Shown: in pieces, positions 42,881 to 51,505 of the stretch
Numbering within the stretch: position 1 is the first letter of the stretch
Layout of the letters: each line of letters begins with the position of its first letter
Origin: Hymenobacter daecheongensis DSM 21074
GTDB lineage: Bacteria > Bacteroidota > Bacteroidia > Cytophagales > Hymenobacteraceae
Assembly (NCBI RefSeq): GCF_900141805.1
Contig: NZ_FQYN01000004.1
Location: forward strand, 310,001 to 374,000
DNA length: 64,000 nt
Direction: 5' to 3'
Translations under genes and position numbers: made by a program
The notes under the pieces: generated by a model
Told to the model about the DNA's origin: nothing
Seen by the model: the letters and a program-made list of their open reading frames with translations, nothing else
Database searches by the model: none

Positions 42881-42924
42881 AGTAAAAAGGCCGCTCAACC
42901 GGATGGTTGAGCGGCCTTTTTACT
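42881..42924. terminator. Strong bidirectional terminator
   Basis: A perfect 20 bp stem (42881-42900 with 42905-42924, AGTAAAAAGGCCGCTCAACC) with loop GGAT and A5/T5 tracts within the stem. It serves prs and the small gene on one side and the CocE hydrolase gene on the other. Confidence 0.92.
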
Positions 42925-42939
42925 GCCGAGGCAGAGCGG

Positions 42940-44835
42940 TTATTTCACAATAGTCGGCAGCACTTCCACGTCCAGGAAACTGTCGCCGAAGACGCTGTGG
43001 GTGGCTTTCACGTAGTCGCTTTCGTTGGCTTTGTAGGGGTTTTCAACGAAGGTCTGGGGGTTGCGGGCAATTAAGGGGAACCAGGTGCTTTGCACCTGCA
43101 CCATAATGCGGTGGCCTTTCTTGAAGGTGTGCAACACGTCCTGCAAGCGGAAATCGACGGCGGTTTTCTCGTTGGCGACCAGCGGCTCGGGCTTCTCGAA
43201 GCTGTGGCGGAAACGGGCGGGCATCACCTCGGAGCGCACCATCTGCCAGTAGTTGCTGAGCATGATGTTCTTGTTGGGCAGGTAGGCATGGTTGGCCTCG
43301 TCGGGCGGATACACGTCGATGAGCTTCACCACCCAGTCGGCATCGGTGCCGGTGGTGGCTACTTGCAGCTTGGCCATGATTTCGCCGCCAAGCGTCACGT
43401 CATTGGCCAATATATCGGTCTGGTACACGAGCACATCGGGGCGGCGGCCAGCGAAGCGCTGGTCTTCGCTCATGTAGTTGAATGGCGTGAAGCCCATGGT
43501 GGTGGTCAGGTCGTCGGTGTAGGGTACGGGCTTGAGCGGGTCGCTCACGAAGCTCAGGGCGCCGGGCGTGGCGGCGGGCTGGGCGTCGAGCTTGCCGTTG
43601 GCGCTGAGGTAGAGCTTCTGGTGCGTGGCCGTGGCGGCGGGCCACTGCGGGAAGGTTTCCCAGCGCTTGTTGCCCGTGTCGAACAGGTAGGCTTCGGGCA
43701 GGCCGGAGTTCTTATCGCCGTTGCCTTTCAGGAAGTGGGCGAAGAATTTCGCCTCGATGTTGCGCTGGTAGAACGTGGCGATGCTGTCGCCGAAATACAC
43801 GTTGCTGTGCAGCGTGTGGCCGGTTTCGCGCGACCAGCGGCCGTGCCCGAACGGGCCCATGACGAGCGTATTGTAGGTACCGGGGCTTTTCTGCTCGATG
43901 GTTTTGTAAATGGAAAGCGGGCCGCGCAGGTCTTCGGCATCAAACCAGCCGCCTACGGTCATCACGGCGGGCTTCACGCCGGCTTTGTAATGCTCAGGCA
44001 GGCCGCGCTGCTTCCAGAACGCGTCGTAATTGGGGTGATTGACGGTTTCCTGCCAGAAGAAATTGTCGCCGTAGTACTTGTCCACGTTCTTCAGCGGGCC
44101 CATATCCAGCATAAACTGGTAGCCGTCTTTGGTGGCGGGCTTGATGAAGCTCGCATCATACCACGACTTGCTGGTAGTATCCTGCTTCTGCACCCCGAAC
44201 ACCGGGTAGGTAAACAGGTAGGACTGCAGAAAGGCGCCGTTGTGGTGGAAGTCGTCGAAGAAAAAGTCGGAAACCGGGGCCTGGGGCGAGGAGGCTTTCA
44301 GCGCGGGGTGGTTGGAGAGGATGCCAGCGGCGGTGTAGAAGCCGGGGTAGGAAATACCCCACTGGCCCACGCGGCCATTGTTGTGGGCCACTTTTTTCAC
44401 CAGCCAGTCGATAGTATCAAACGTGTCGGAGCCTTCGTCCACGTCCTTTTTGCCCTGTTTTTTGTCCAGCACGGGCGTCATGTTGGTCCAGGTGCCCTGG
44501 CTTTTCCAGCGCCCGCGCACATCCTGATACACGAAGATGTAGCCCTGCTTCATCATGGTTTCGGAGGGGCCGAGGCGGGCGGGATAGTTGCCCGCGCCGT
44601 AGGGCGCCACGCTATAGCAGGTGCGCTGCATCATGATGGGATATTTCTTCCCGGCCCCGGCATCTTTGGGCGAGTAAATGGCCGTGAACAGCTTCACGCC
44701 GTCGCGCATGGTGATGTAGATTTCCTGCTTGGTGTAGTGCTCTTTGGGGTAAGTAGCGGGCGGGGCGGGCGTTTGGGCAAAGAGCGACAGGCTACAGAGC
44801 GTGAGCAGCCAGATAAGCGGCGTACATCTTTTCAT
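42940..44835 (-). CDS. Secreted CocE/NonD-family hydrolase
   Basis: A protein of 631 residues with a signal peptide (cut near 21, SLFAQ). An alpha/beta hydrolase with a jelly-roll C-domain, like cocaine esterase and X-Pro dipeptidyl-peptidase. Ser162 is the nucleophile (GQWGISYPGFY); the acid is in VGGWFDAEDLRG and the His in GPFGHGRWSRETGH. N-terminal block YQDVRGRWKSQGTW is typical. The C-terminal domain (about 430-630) has VAATGTDADWVVKLIDVYPPD-like strands. It probably cleaves acyl esters or N-terminal dipeptides in the periplasm; the substrate is unknown. It interrupts the usual prs-rplY-pth order. Confidence 0.92.
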   Translation of the reverse strand: MKRCTPLIWLLTLCSLSLFAQTPAPPATYPKEHYTKQEIYITMRDGVKLFTAIYSPKDAGAGKKYPIMMQRTCYSVAPYGAGNYPARLGPSETMMKQGYIFVYQDVRGRWKSQGTWTNMTPVLDKKQGKKDVDEGSDTFDTIDWLVKKVAHNNGRVGQWGISYPGFYTAAGILSNHPALKASSPQAPVSDFFFDDFHHNGAFLQSYLFTYPVFGVQKQDTTSKSWYDASFIKPATKDGYQFMLDMGPLKNVDKYYGDNFFWQETVNHPNYDAFWKQRGLPEHYKAGVKPAVMTVGGWFDAEDLRGPLSIYKTIEQKSPGTYNTLVMGPFGHGRWSRETGHTLHSNVYFGDSIATFYQRNIEAKFFAHFLKGNGDKNSGLPEAYLFDTGNKRWETFPQWPAATATHQKLYLSANGKLDAQPAATPGALSFVSDPLKPVPYTDDLTTTMGFTPFNYMSEDQRFAGRRPDVLVYQTDILANDVTLGGEIMAKLQVATTGTDADWVVKLIDVYPPDEANHAYLPNKNIMLSNYWQMVRSEVMPARFRHSFEKPEPLVANEKTAVDFRLQDVLHTFKKGHRIMVQVQSTWFPLIARNPQTFVENPYKANESDYVKATHSVFGDSFLDVEVLPTIVK

Positions 44836-44991
44836 GCGGGGCAGATTAAGGGGAAGGATGCTTAAATGTAGGAGGTTTGCCTCTGAAACAGGCCAGCCTG
44901 GCCGGCTGCGGGGCGCACGTTTCTTTGCTCCAAAGAAAGAGCCGCCGGGCTTTATAACCAGCCGGCGCTAGCAACTCTACCGTGGGTTCCC

Positions 44992-44999
44992 TATCTTTG
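44992..44999 (+). promoter_or_regulatory. Candidate -7 box of rplY
   Basis: TATCTTTG is a perfect TAnnTTTG, 69 bases before the rplY start. No TTTG is seen at the usual distance upstream. Confidence 0.45.
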
Positions 45000-45068
45000 C
45001 GGCCCGTTTTGGGCTGATTTTCAGCCGGGGCGGATTTCACATCTTCATTTTCTCAAAAACACAAGCTT

Positions 45069-45641
45069 ATGAAAAGCCTCGAGATTGTAGGGTTTAAAAG
45101 AGCGAATCTCGGTAAGAAGGATGCCAAAGCGTTGCGTCTTGACTCGTATGTACCGTGCGTATTGTACGGTGGTGCCGAGCAGGTTCACTTCTCGACTCCC
45201 GCTATCCTCTTCCGCGAACTGCTATACACGCCCGAAGCCCACATCGTTGATCTGAACGTGGAAGGCACGCTGTACCGCGCTATCGTGCAGGACGCTCAGT
45301 TCCACCCCGTGAATGAAATGCTGCTGCACGTTGACTTCCTCCAGCTGGAAGAAGGCAAAGAAGTGAAGATGGATATTCCCGTGAAGTACATCGGCGTTTC
45401 GCCGGGCGTGCTGGCCGGTGGCAAGCTGGTAAGCAAGCTGCGCAAAGTGAAGGTGAAGGCGCTGCCCGAGAACCTGCCCGACTACGTTGAAGTAAACATT
45501 GGTGGTCTGGAGCTGGGCAAATCGGTGAAAGTGGGCCAAGTAGAGCCAAAAGGCTATACCATCCTGACCAACGTCGCGTCGCCAATTGCCACCGTGGCCA
45601 TCCCACGCGCGCTGAAAGGCACCCTGAACGCCGACAAGTAA
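45069..45641 (+). CDS. rplY: 50S ribosomal protein L25 (Ctc/TL5 form)
   Basis: A protein of 190 residues, the long form with a C-terminal domain. The N-terminal 5S rRNA-binding domain (about 1-95) shows LRLDSYVPCVLYGG, HFSTPAILFRELLYTPEAHIVDL and HPVNEMLLHVDFLQL. The TL5 C-domain (about 96-185) has VKYIGVSPGVLAGGKLV and PENLPDYVEVNIGGLELGKSV. It is a large-subunit protein bound to 5S rRNA. pth follows on the same strand after a terminator and a repeat. Confidence 0.96.
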   Translation: MKSLEIVGFKRANLGKKDAKALRLDSYVPCVLYGGAEQVHFSTPAILFRELLYTPEAHIVDLNVEGTLYRAIVQDAQFHPVNEMLLHVDFLQLEEGKEVKMDIPVKYIGVSPGVLAGGKLVSKLRKVKVKALPENLPDYVEVNIGGLELGKSVKVGQVEPKGYTILTNVASPIATVAIPRALKGTLNADK

Positions 45642-45644
45642 GAC

Positions 45645-45800
45645 CACGGATTCGCGCGGATTTTTCGGATTTTGTGCACGAACCCCCTGCGTTATACCGA
45701 AAGCCGCCCCAACTTTGGGGCGGCTTTTTTGCGGCCTGTGCGCTAAGCGCCTTTGCCAGCTACCAAATCCGTGGAATCCGTCTAATCCCAAAAATCCGTG
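45645..45800. repeat. Repeat between rplY and pth
   Basis: Two groups of CGGATT-type units (45645-45674 and, in the opposite sense, ATCCGTGGAATCCGTC at 45765-45800) flank a terminator. The pairing is imperfect. The last unit AAAATCCGTG includes the GTG start codon of pth. Confidence 0.65.
45701..45730 (+). terminator. Terminator of rplY
   Basis: A 10 bp stem (AAGCCGCCCC, 701-710 with 717-726) followed by T4. It lies within the repeat-flanked gap. Confidence 0.85.
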
Positions 45801-46367
45801 AGCAAGTTTCTAGTGCTCTGCCTGGGCAACATTGGCCCCGAATACGCCGATACCCGCCACAACGTGGGGTTCATGGTGGGCGACTACCTGGCCCGCAAGC
45901 ATGACGCGGTGCCCTGGGAGCTGGGCCGCCACGCCTTCACCACCGAAATCAAGGCCAAGGGCAAAACCTACGTGCTGGTGAAGCCCACCACCTACATGAA
46001 CCTGAGCGGCAAGGCCGCCGCCCACTGGCTGAGCGCCCTGAAGCTGACCAAGGAAAATATGCTGGTGGTCACCGACGACCTGGCCCTGCCCTACGGCAAG
46101 CTACGCCTGAAGGCCAAAGGCTCGGCCGGCGGCCAGAACGGCCTCAAGCACATCCAAGAAACCCTGGGCACCGACGAATACGCCCGCCTGCGCTTCGGCA
46201 TCGACTCCAGCTTCAGCAAGGGCCGGCAGGTCGACTACGTGCTCAGTCCTTTCTCCGCTGATGAGAAGATTGACCTGGAAGCCCGCCTGGAAAAGGCCGC
46301 CGAGGCCGTGCTGGCCTTCGGCGCCCTGGGCGTGGAGCGGGCCATGAACGTGGTGAACGTGAAATAA
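45798..46367 (+). CDS. pth: Peptidyl-tRNA hydrolase
   Basis: A protein of 189 residues that frees tRNA from stalled peptidyl-tRNA. The start is a GTG at 45798; no in-frame ATG lies near it and the family N-terminus (SKFLVLCLGNIGPEY) begins right after. Catalytic His21 is in DTRHNVGF; Asn11 in LGNIG, LVKPTTYMNLSG and GSAGGQNGLKHI are present. The start codon lies in the end of a repeat unit (see 45645-45800). A short inverted repeat follows the stop. Confidence 0.95.
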   Translation: MSKFLVLCLGNIGPEYADTRHNVGFMVGDYLARKHDAVPWELGRHAFTTEIKAKGKTYVLVKPTTYMNLSGKAAAHWLSALKLTKENMLVVTDDLALPYGKLRLKAKGSAGGQNGLKHIQETLGTDEYARLRFGIDSSFSKGRQVDYVLSPFSADEKIDLEARLEKAAEAVLAFGALGVERAMNVVNVK

Positions 46368-46368
46368 A

Positions 46369-46426
46369 GAAGTGAGACTTCTGTGCCGACGACGCCAATG
46401 GGTCGCCAGCACGAAAGTCTCACTTC
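46369..46426. repeat. Short inverted repeat between pth and metG
   Basis: Arms GAAGTGAGACTT (369-380) and AAGTCTCACTTC (415-426) lie in the convergent gap after pth. There is no T tract. A further GTCTCAAAGTCTCAG unit follows. Confidence 0.65.
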
Positions 46427-46453
46427 GTATGTCTCAAAGTCTCAGGTCTATTG

Positions 46454-48499
46454 CTACGCCACGCCTGAACCCGGCCGTACGGGGCTGCTGGGCTGCATCA
46501 GCGACAGCACGCCATCGGCGTTTTCGGCCATCAGCAGCATCCCCTGGCTCTGAATCCCCTTGATTTCGCGGGGGGCCAAGTTCAGCAGTACCTGCACCTG
46601 CTGGCCGATGAGGGCTTCGGGCAAAAAGTGCTCGGCGATGCCCGACACGATGGTGCGCGGCTCGTCGAAGCCGAGGTCTACGGAGAGTTTGAGTAGCTTC
46701 TTGGTTTTGGCCACTTTCTCGGCCGCCACGATGGTGCCGATGCGCAGGTCCATGGTCTGGAACTGCTCGAAGCTCACGTCATCCTTGGCAGGCGCGGCTA
46801 CGGCAGCAGCCATTTCGTTGGCTTTCTTCGTATCGAGCAGCTTCTGCACCTGGGCTTCCACGGTGGCATCCTCGATTTTGTCGAAGAGCAGTGCGGCGGC
46901 TCCTATTTCGTGGCCGGCGGGCAGCGCGTCGGGGCGGCCGGCAGCTTGCCAGGGGCCTTTTTCCAGGCGCAGCATGGTGCCCAGCGTGGCGGCGGCGGTA
47001 GGCAGGAAGGGCTCCAGCAGCGTGACCAAGCCAGCGGCCAATTGCAGGGCAATGTGCATGACGGTGGCAGTGCGGGCCTCGTCGGTTTTGATGAGCTTCC
47101 AGGGCTCGGTTTCGGCCAGGTACTTGTTGCCGGCGCGGGTCAGGTTCATCAGCTCGTTCAGCGCGTCGCGGAAGCGGTAGTTTTCGATCAGCTCGCCGAT
47201 GCGCTGGGGGAATTCGGCCAGCTGGGCCAGCACTTCCCGGTCAATGTCCTGCAGCTCGGCCGCAGCCGGCACTTTTCCATCGTAAAACTTGTGGGTAAGC
47301 ACCACGGCGCGGTTCACGAAGTTGCCCAGGTTGGCCACCAGCTCATTGTTGTTGCGGGCCTGAAAGTCCTTCCAGGTGAAGTCGTTGTCCTTGTTTTCGG
47401 GGGCGTTGGCGCAGAGCACGTAGCGCAGCACGTCGGCCTTGCCGGGAAAATCCTGCAGGTATTCGTGCAGCCACACGGCCCAGTTGCGCGAGGTAGAAAT
47501 CTTGTCGCCTTCCAGGTTCAGGAACTCGTTGGCGGGCACGTTGTCGGGCAGGATGTAGTCGCCGTGGGCCTTGAGCATCGTGGGGAAGATGATGCAGTGG
47601 AACACGATGTTGTCTTTGCCGATGAAGTGCACCAGCTTGGTGCCGGCGTCTTTCCAGTAAGTTTCCCAAGTGTCGGGCAGCAGGTCTTTGGTGGCCGAGA
47701 TGTAGCCGATGGGCGCATCAAACCATACGTAGAGCACTTTGCCCTCGGCCCCGGCCACCGGCACGGGCACGCCCCAGTCCAGGTCGCGGGTCACGGCGCG
47801 CGGGTGCAGGCCCTGGTCGATCCAGGATTTGCACTGCCCGTACACGTTGGCTTTCCAGTCGGCTTTGTGGCCTTCCACAATCCACTCGCGCAGCCAGGGC
47901 TCGTATTGGTCGAGGGGCAGATACCAGTGCTTGGTTTCGCGCAGCACGGGCTGGTTGCCCGAAAGCATGGAGCGGGGCGAAATCAGCTCGGTGGGGCTCA
48001 ATGAGGAGCCGCATTTCTCGCACTGGTCGCCGTAGGCATTCTCGTTGCCGCAGTTGGGACAGGTGCCCACGATGTAGCGGTCGGCCAGAAACTGGTCGGC
48101 TTTCTCGTCATAATACTGCTTGGAGGTCTGCTCAATGAACTTGCCTTCCGCATACAGCTTCTTGAAAAAGCCGCTGGCCACTTCGCTGTGCGTTTGGGAG
48201 GACGTGCGCGAATAAATATCGAACGACACGCCGAAATCCTGGAACGAGTCGCGGATGATGGCGTGGTACTTATCCACCACCTGCTGGGGCGTGATGCCTT
48301 CCTTCTGGGCCCGGATGGTGATGGGCACGCCGTGCTCGTCGGAGCCACAGATAAATTTCACGTCGCGGCCCTGGGCCCGCAGGTAGCGCACATAAATATC
48401 GGCGGGCAGGTACACGCCGGCCAGGTGGCCGATATGCACCGGGCCATTGGCGTAGGGCAGCGCCGCCGTGACGGTATAGCGTTGAGGAACAGCTTGCAT
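46454..48499 (-). CDS. metG: Methionyl-tRNA synthetase
   Basis: A protein of 681 residues, the long form. The class I signatures are present: [22 protein letters not shown] (HIGH) and [13 protein letters not shown] (KMSKS-like). A two-knuckle zinc site is seen ([21 protein letters not shown]). The C-terminal Trbp111-like tRNA-binding domain is at about 575-675 ([46 protein letters not shown]). It charges tRNA-Met in the cytoplasm. Confidence 0.97.
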   Translation of the reverse strand: MQAVPQRYTVTAALPYANGPVHIGHLAGVYLPADIYVRYLRAQGRDVKFICGSDEHGVPITIRAQKEGITPQQVVDKYHAIIRDSFQDFGVSFDIYSRTSSQTHSEVASGFFKKLYAEGKFIEQTSKQYYDEKADQFLADRYIVGTCPNCGNENAYGDQCEKCGSSLSPTELISPRSMLSGNQPVLRETKHWYLPLDQYEPWLREWIVEGHKADWKANVYGQCKSWIDQGLHPRAVTRDLDWGVPVPVAGAEGKVLYVWFDAPIGYISATKDLLPDTWETYWKDAGTKLVHFIGKDNIVFHCIIFPTMLKAHGDYILPDNVPANEFLNLEGDKISTSRNWAVWLHEYLQDFPGKADVLRYVLCANAPENKDNDFTWKDFQARNNNELVANLGNFVNRAVVLTHKFYDGKVPAAAELQDIDREVLAQLAEFPQRIGELIENYRFRDALNELMNLTRAGNKYLAETEPWKLIKTDEARTATVMHIALQLAAGLVTLLEPFLPTAAATLGTMLRLEKGPWQAAGRPDALPAGHEIGAAALLFDKIEDATVEAQVQKLLDTKKANEMAAAVAAPAKDDVSFEQFQTMDLRIGTIVAAEKVAKTKKLLKLSVDLGFDEPRTIVSGIAEHFLPEALIGQQVQVLLNLAPREIKGIQSQGMLLMAENADGVLSLMQPSSPVRPGSGVA

Positions 48500-48642
48500 G
48501 AGCGAAGAAAAAACAGAAGAAATAGCGCGGAAAAACCGAATTCCGGCGCAAAAAATCGGGAGTTAAACCGCAAAGAAACGGCGAAAAAGCAGGAAATGCC
48601 CAGCCAAAAAATGGTTGGTATCGTTTCAGGAATGAATTGCTC

Positions 48643-48650
48643 TATATTTG
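48643..48650 (+). promoter_or_regulatory. Candidate -7 box of the histone H1-like gene
   Basis: TATATTTG is a perfect TAnnTTTG, 68 bases before the start codon at 48711. A TTGG lies 25 bases upstream, further than usual. Confidence 0.45.
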
Positions 48651-48710
48651 AATATAAGCGCGCCCATCAACCTCCTTTTCCTGATCCTTTCTCCCCAACC
48701 TTTCCATACC

Positions 48711-49346
48711 ATGAAAAAAGACGCCCAGGACAAGCCGGAAAAAAAGGCCAAAAAAGATCCGGCTCAGAAAGCCCAGCGCAAAGCCGCCAAAGCCGCTTCC
48801 CGCGCTTCCGACACGATGACCTCCGTGCAGGCCGATAAAAAGTCGGATCAGAAGAAGTCGCTCAAAGCCGCCGCCAAGCAGCTGCAGAAAGAGCTGGACG
48901 GCCGCATCTCGGAAGTAGTGAAGCGCATTCGCAAAGAAACCAAGGCCAAGTTGAAGGAAGTGGTGAAAGACGCCACCCGCCGCTTGGACGTGGACACGGA
49001 GCGCATGTTTGAGCAAGCGCTGCACACGATAGTGCGCAACTACGAAAGCGGCACCCCCGCCGCCTCCGACAGCATCTCGACGGAAACCACTGCTGCCCCG
49101 GCCCCGGCCAGAAGACCAGCACCGCGCCCCGCCGCCAAGCCCGCCGCTGCCACGGTCAATGGTGCCGCCAGCAAAGCCCGGCCCGCCGCTGCCGCCAAAC
49201 CAGCGGCTTCGGCTGCTCCTGCCAGCCGCAACCGCAGCCGGCCCGCTGCCACTGCCGCCGGCAAGCGCCCGGCCCCGGCTAAAGCCGTGAATGGCACCGC
49301 CGGCACTGCTGCCACCGACACCAATAACGCCAGCGACGTAAGCTAA
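48711..49346 (+). CDS. Histone H1-like Lys/Ala-rich protein
   Basis: A protein of 211 residues; the start at 48711 (MKKDAQDKPEKKAKKDPAQK) is preferred over an upstream ATG whose codons lie on the -7 box region. Three parts are seen: a Lys/Ala-rich basic N-terminus (1-55), a predicted coiled coil or helical region (about 55-110; KQLQKELDGRISEVVKRIRKETKAKLKEVV), and a low-complexity Ala/Pro/Lys/Arg tail (about 125-200; PAPRPAAKPAAA, KPAASAAPASRNRSRPAA). The composition recalls histone H1-like nucleoid proteins of other bacteria. DNA binding is inferred only from charge; no domain is certain. Confidence 0.65.
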   Translation: MKKDAQDKPEKKAKKDPAQKAQRKAAKAASRASDTMTSVQADKKSDQKKSLKAAAKQLQKELDGRISEVVKRIRKETKAKLKEVVKDATRRLDVDTERMFEQALHTIVRNYESGTPAASDSISTETTAAPAPARRPAPRPAAKPAAATVNGAASKARPAAAAKPAASAAPASRNRSRPAATAAGKRPAPAKAVNGTAGTAATDTNNASDVS

Positions 49347-49372
49347 ACCGGTACCTGACTACCCGAATAAAC

Positions 49373-49402
49373 CGGCCCGCTCCTTCTGCTGAAGGGGCGG
49401 GC
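49373..49402. terminator. Hairpin between histone-like and lipoprotein genes
   Basis: CGGCCCGC-T-CCTT pairs with AAGG-G-GCGGGCCG around a short loop. There is no T tract, so it may be only a stable hairpin at the convergent ends. Confidence 0.5.
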
Positions 49403-49411
49403 CGTGTGCGT

Positions 49412-49744
49412 TCAGGGCCGGCGTAGCGTATCGGCGGGGGCGTTGTTGAGGCGGCGCAGGCGGGTTTCGGGCGTGGTGTTGTTGGGGTCGTTGGTGTTCA
49501 GGGTTTCGACGCGCTTGCGGGCGTTGGTGCCGCTGGCCTGCTCACCCAGCCTTACCCGGCCGGGCGTGGCATCGGGCACCGAGCCGCCGGCCCCGGCATT
49601 GCTATTGTAAGCGGCCTGGCGGTCGGCATCGGAGCGGATGGTGTTGGGCACCGGGGCGCGGTCTACTTCAGCGGTAGTTTCCTGCGAGGTGGTGCAGGCG
49701 GTCAGCAGCAAGCCCAAAACGGGGGCAAAAAGACGGTTTTTCAT
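49412..49744 (-). CDS. Small hypothetical lipoprotein
   Basis: A protein of 110 residues starting at 49744 (MKNRLFAPVLGLLLTACTTSQET) with lipobox LLTAC (Cys17). The mature part is polar and probably disordered (rich in Asn, Thr, Asp, Ala; ends RRLNNAPADTLRRP). No known domain. Likely a periplasmic lipid-anchored protein of unknown role. Confidence 0.65.
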   Translation of the reverse strand: MKNRLFAPVLGLLLTACTTSQETTAEVDRAPVPNTIRSDADRQAAYNSNAGAGGSVPDATPGRVRLGEQASGTNARKRVETLNTNDPNNTTPETRLRRLNNAPADTLRRP

Positions 49745-49816
49745 CGGTAGAGAACCAAAGCAGCCCCAAAGCCGGGGCCGCCCTGGTACAACGCGCATCG
49801 CCGGGCGGAAGTTGGA

Positions 49817-50611
49817 TTATCGCGCCGTCGGCACCGCCGCGCTCAGCGTCTGGCGGATGCCGTTCCAGAGACCCACACGAGCCTGCATGCAGCGGGCGGC
49901 CACGTCGCGGCAGTCGGTCCAGCGCTGGTCATCCTGGCCGCACAGCTCGCGCACCATCTGCTCGGCCAGCGGCGTGTGCACTTCCTCGTCCAGCTGAATG
50001 TGGCGGTCAAGGTAGTAGGTGAACGTATCGAGTTGGCCGGGAAAGCGCTGGCGCAGGTCAGCAATGAGGTGGCGGAACATATCCGGAATTACGTCTTCGC
50101 GGCCAAACGTGAAGGCGGCAGCTACGGCATGGGGCTTGCCCGAATTGATAATGCTGAACGTGCTGAGCACAAACTGCTGCACGGCATACGGCGCATCAGC
50201 CTTCAGCAGCGCCTGCTCCACCGACTCGCCCACCGATAGCGCATCGAGCAACCGATGGATGGGCTGCGTATCGGCCCCGCATTCTTCCATTGCCCTGATA
50301 TACAGCTCGAAATGGCTGGCAGGCTGACCGTGCTGGTCCACATCGGTTTCCTCTTCCAACACGATTTCGTTGATGAGGCGGCGCGTGGCCGGGTTGCCGC
50401 GCGGCACCCACGGCACCGTCACGCAGGTCAGGTCGCGCTGCAGGCACTTGAGCAAGGACATGAAGTCCCAGACGGCAAATACGTGGTACTCCATGAACTG
50501 GCGCAGGTCGGCCAGGGAGTGCAGGCCCTGGTATACGCTGTGCGAAATGAGCTGTTCGCGGGCCGGGGCCAGCTGTTCGTGCAGGGTCTGGATGGGGTCG
50601 GTGGAAGGCAT
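49817..50611 (-). CDS. DUF3050 family protein
   Basis: A protein of 264 residues (start at 50611, MPSTDPIQTLHEQLAPAREQL; 36 more codons upstream are in frame but unlikely). It matches the DUF3050 family, all-helical and related in fold to haem oxygenase: HSVYQGLHSLADLRQFMEYHVFAVWDFMSLLKCL, RLINEIVLEEETD, SHFELYIRAMEE and the C-terminal HIQLDEEVHTPLAEQM. Conserved His and Glu residues could hold a di-metal centre. No reaction is known to me. Confidence 0.8.
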   Translation of the reverse strand: MPSTDPIQTLHEQLAPAREQLISHSVYQGLHSLADLRQFMEYHVFAVWDFMSLLKCLQRDLTCVTVPWVPRGNPATRRLINEIVLEEETDVDQHGQPASHFELYIRAMEECGADTQPIHRLLDALSVGESVEQALLKADAPYAVQQFVLSTFSIINSGKPHAVAAAFTFGREDVIPDMFRHLIADLRQRFPGQLDTFTYYLDRHIQLDEEVHTPLAEQMVRELCGQDDQRWTDCRDVAARCMQARVGLWNGIRQTLSAAVPTAR

Positions 50612-50705
50612 GGGCGCGGGCGAACCGGCCGGTTCGCGGTTGGTGAGAAGATACAAGCTCAAAAGGACCCCACAAAGTTCGGCAGTGACCAGCGGGCTTA
50701 CAAAA

Positions 50706-50737
50706 GGGCCTGCCGACAACTTGCTGTCGGCAGGCCC
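50706..50737. terminator. Terminator of msrB
   Basis: A perfect 13 bp stem (GGGCCTGCCGACA, 706-718 with 725-737), flanked by AAAA on the plus strand, which is a T tract on the minus strand. It lies 22 bases past the msrB stop. Confidence 0.8.
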
Positions 50738-50758
50738 GCACCGGGGGCGGAAACCCGG

Positions 50759-51316
50759 CTACTTTTTCTCGAAAATCATGGCATCCGAGTCCATGCAGTA
50801 GCGCTGACCGGTGGGCTTGGGGCCGTCGTCGAAGACGTGGCCGAGGTGGCCGCCGCATTTGGCGCACACTATCTCGTCGCGGCTCATACCCAACGTATTA
50901 TCGGCCGTTACTTTCAGGCTGCTGTCGGTGGCCGGAGCCCAGAAGCTGGGCCAGCCAGTGCCCGACTCAAACTTGGTTTCGGACGAGAACAGTAGGTTGT
51001 GGTCGGCGGCGCAGTAGTAGTTGCCCTTGGCGTGGTTGTCGTGGTATTTGTTGGCGAAAGGCCGCTCGGTGCCCTGCTGGCGCAGAATGAAATACTGAGC
51101 CGGCGTAAGCTGAGCTTTCCACTGGGCATCGGTTTTCCGGATCGGAAACTCGTCGGGCCGGCCGGTCACGACCTGGGGCTTGGGGTAAGCTTTTGCGGCG
51201 GCGGTGGGCTTGGTAGGGGCCTGGGGCTTTTCCTGAGCCACGGCCTGGCGCTTCTGGGAGCAGGCCGTACCCAGGGTCAGGGTCGATAAAAGCAGAATCA
51301 GCAGGGAAGAGCGCAT
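50759..51316 (-). CDS. msrB: Secreted peptide-methionine (R)-S-oxide reductase, lipoprotein form
   Basis: A protein of 185 residues starting at 51316 ([22 protein letters not shown]) with lipobox LGTAC (Cys19). MsrB domain at about 62-183: [41 protein letters not shown] and the catalytic Cys174 in [12 protein letters not shown]. It reduces methionine-R-sulfoxide in exported proteins. Of the four zinc cysteines, C151/C154 are kept, but the first pair reads C102-A-A-D105 ([11 protein letters not shown]), so one ligand is replaced by Asp. It diverges from typA. Confidence 0.93.
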   Translation of the reverse strand: MRSSLLILLLSTLTLGTACSQKRQAVAQEKPQAPTKPTAAAKAYPKPQVVTGRPDEFPIRKTDAQWKAQLTPAQYFILRQQGTERPFANKYHDNHAKGNYYCAADHNLLFSSETKFESGTGWPSFWAPATDSSLKVTADNTLGMSRDEIVCAKCGGHLGHVFDDGPKPTGQRYCMDSDAMIFEKK

Positions 51317-51478
51317 GTGCGGGAAGCGGGTTAGGTCAGGAATCGGGGCCGGCAAAGCAGCCGGCGTTGCTGCCCAAACATACGCGGCCGGCGCAGGGTT
51401 CGGTTCTTTTTCGCCGGTGCGTTTCAGTTTCAGGAAGTTATCATTTTGGTCGCGCGGGCTATTGCGCCAAACATTCCG

Positions 51479-51486
51479 TACCTTTG
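51479..51486 (+). promoter_or_regulatory. Candidate -7 box of typA
   Basis: TACCTTTG is a perfect TAnnTTTG, 20 bases before the typA start codon. No TTTG is seen at 19-21 bases upstream. Confidence 0.45.
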
Positions 51487-51505
51487 CGCCCGGAAAAACC
51501 TTTGT

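Noticed and set aside
46910..48004. A 364-codon plus-strand frame across metG
   Set aside because: Antisense to a well conserved synthetase; no start context or domain of its own.
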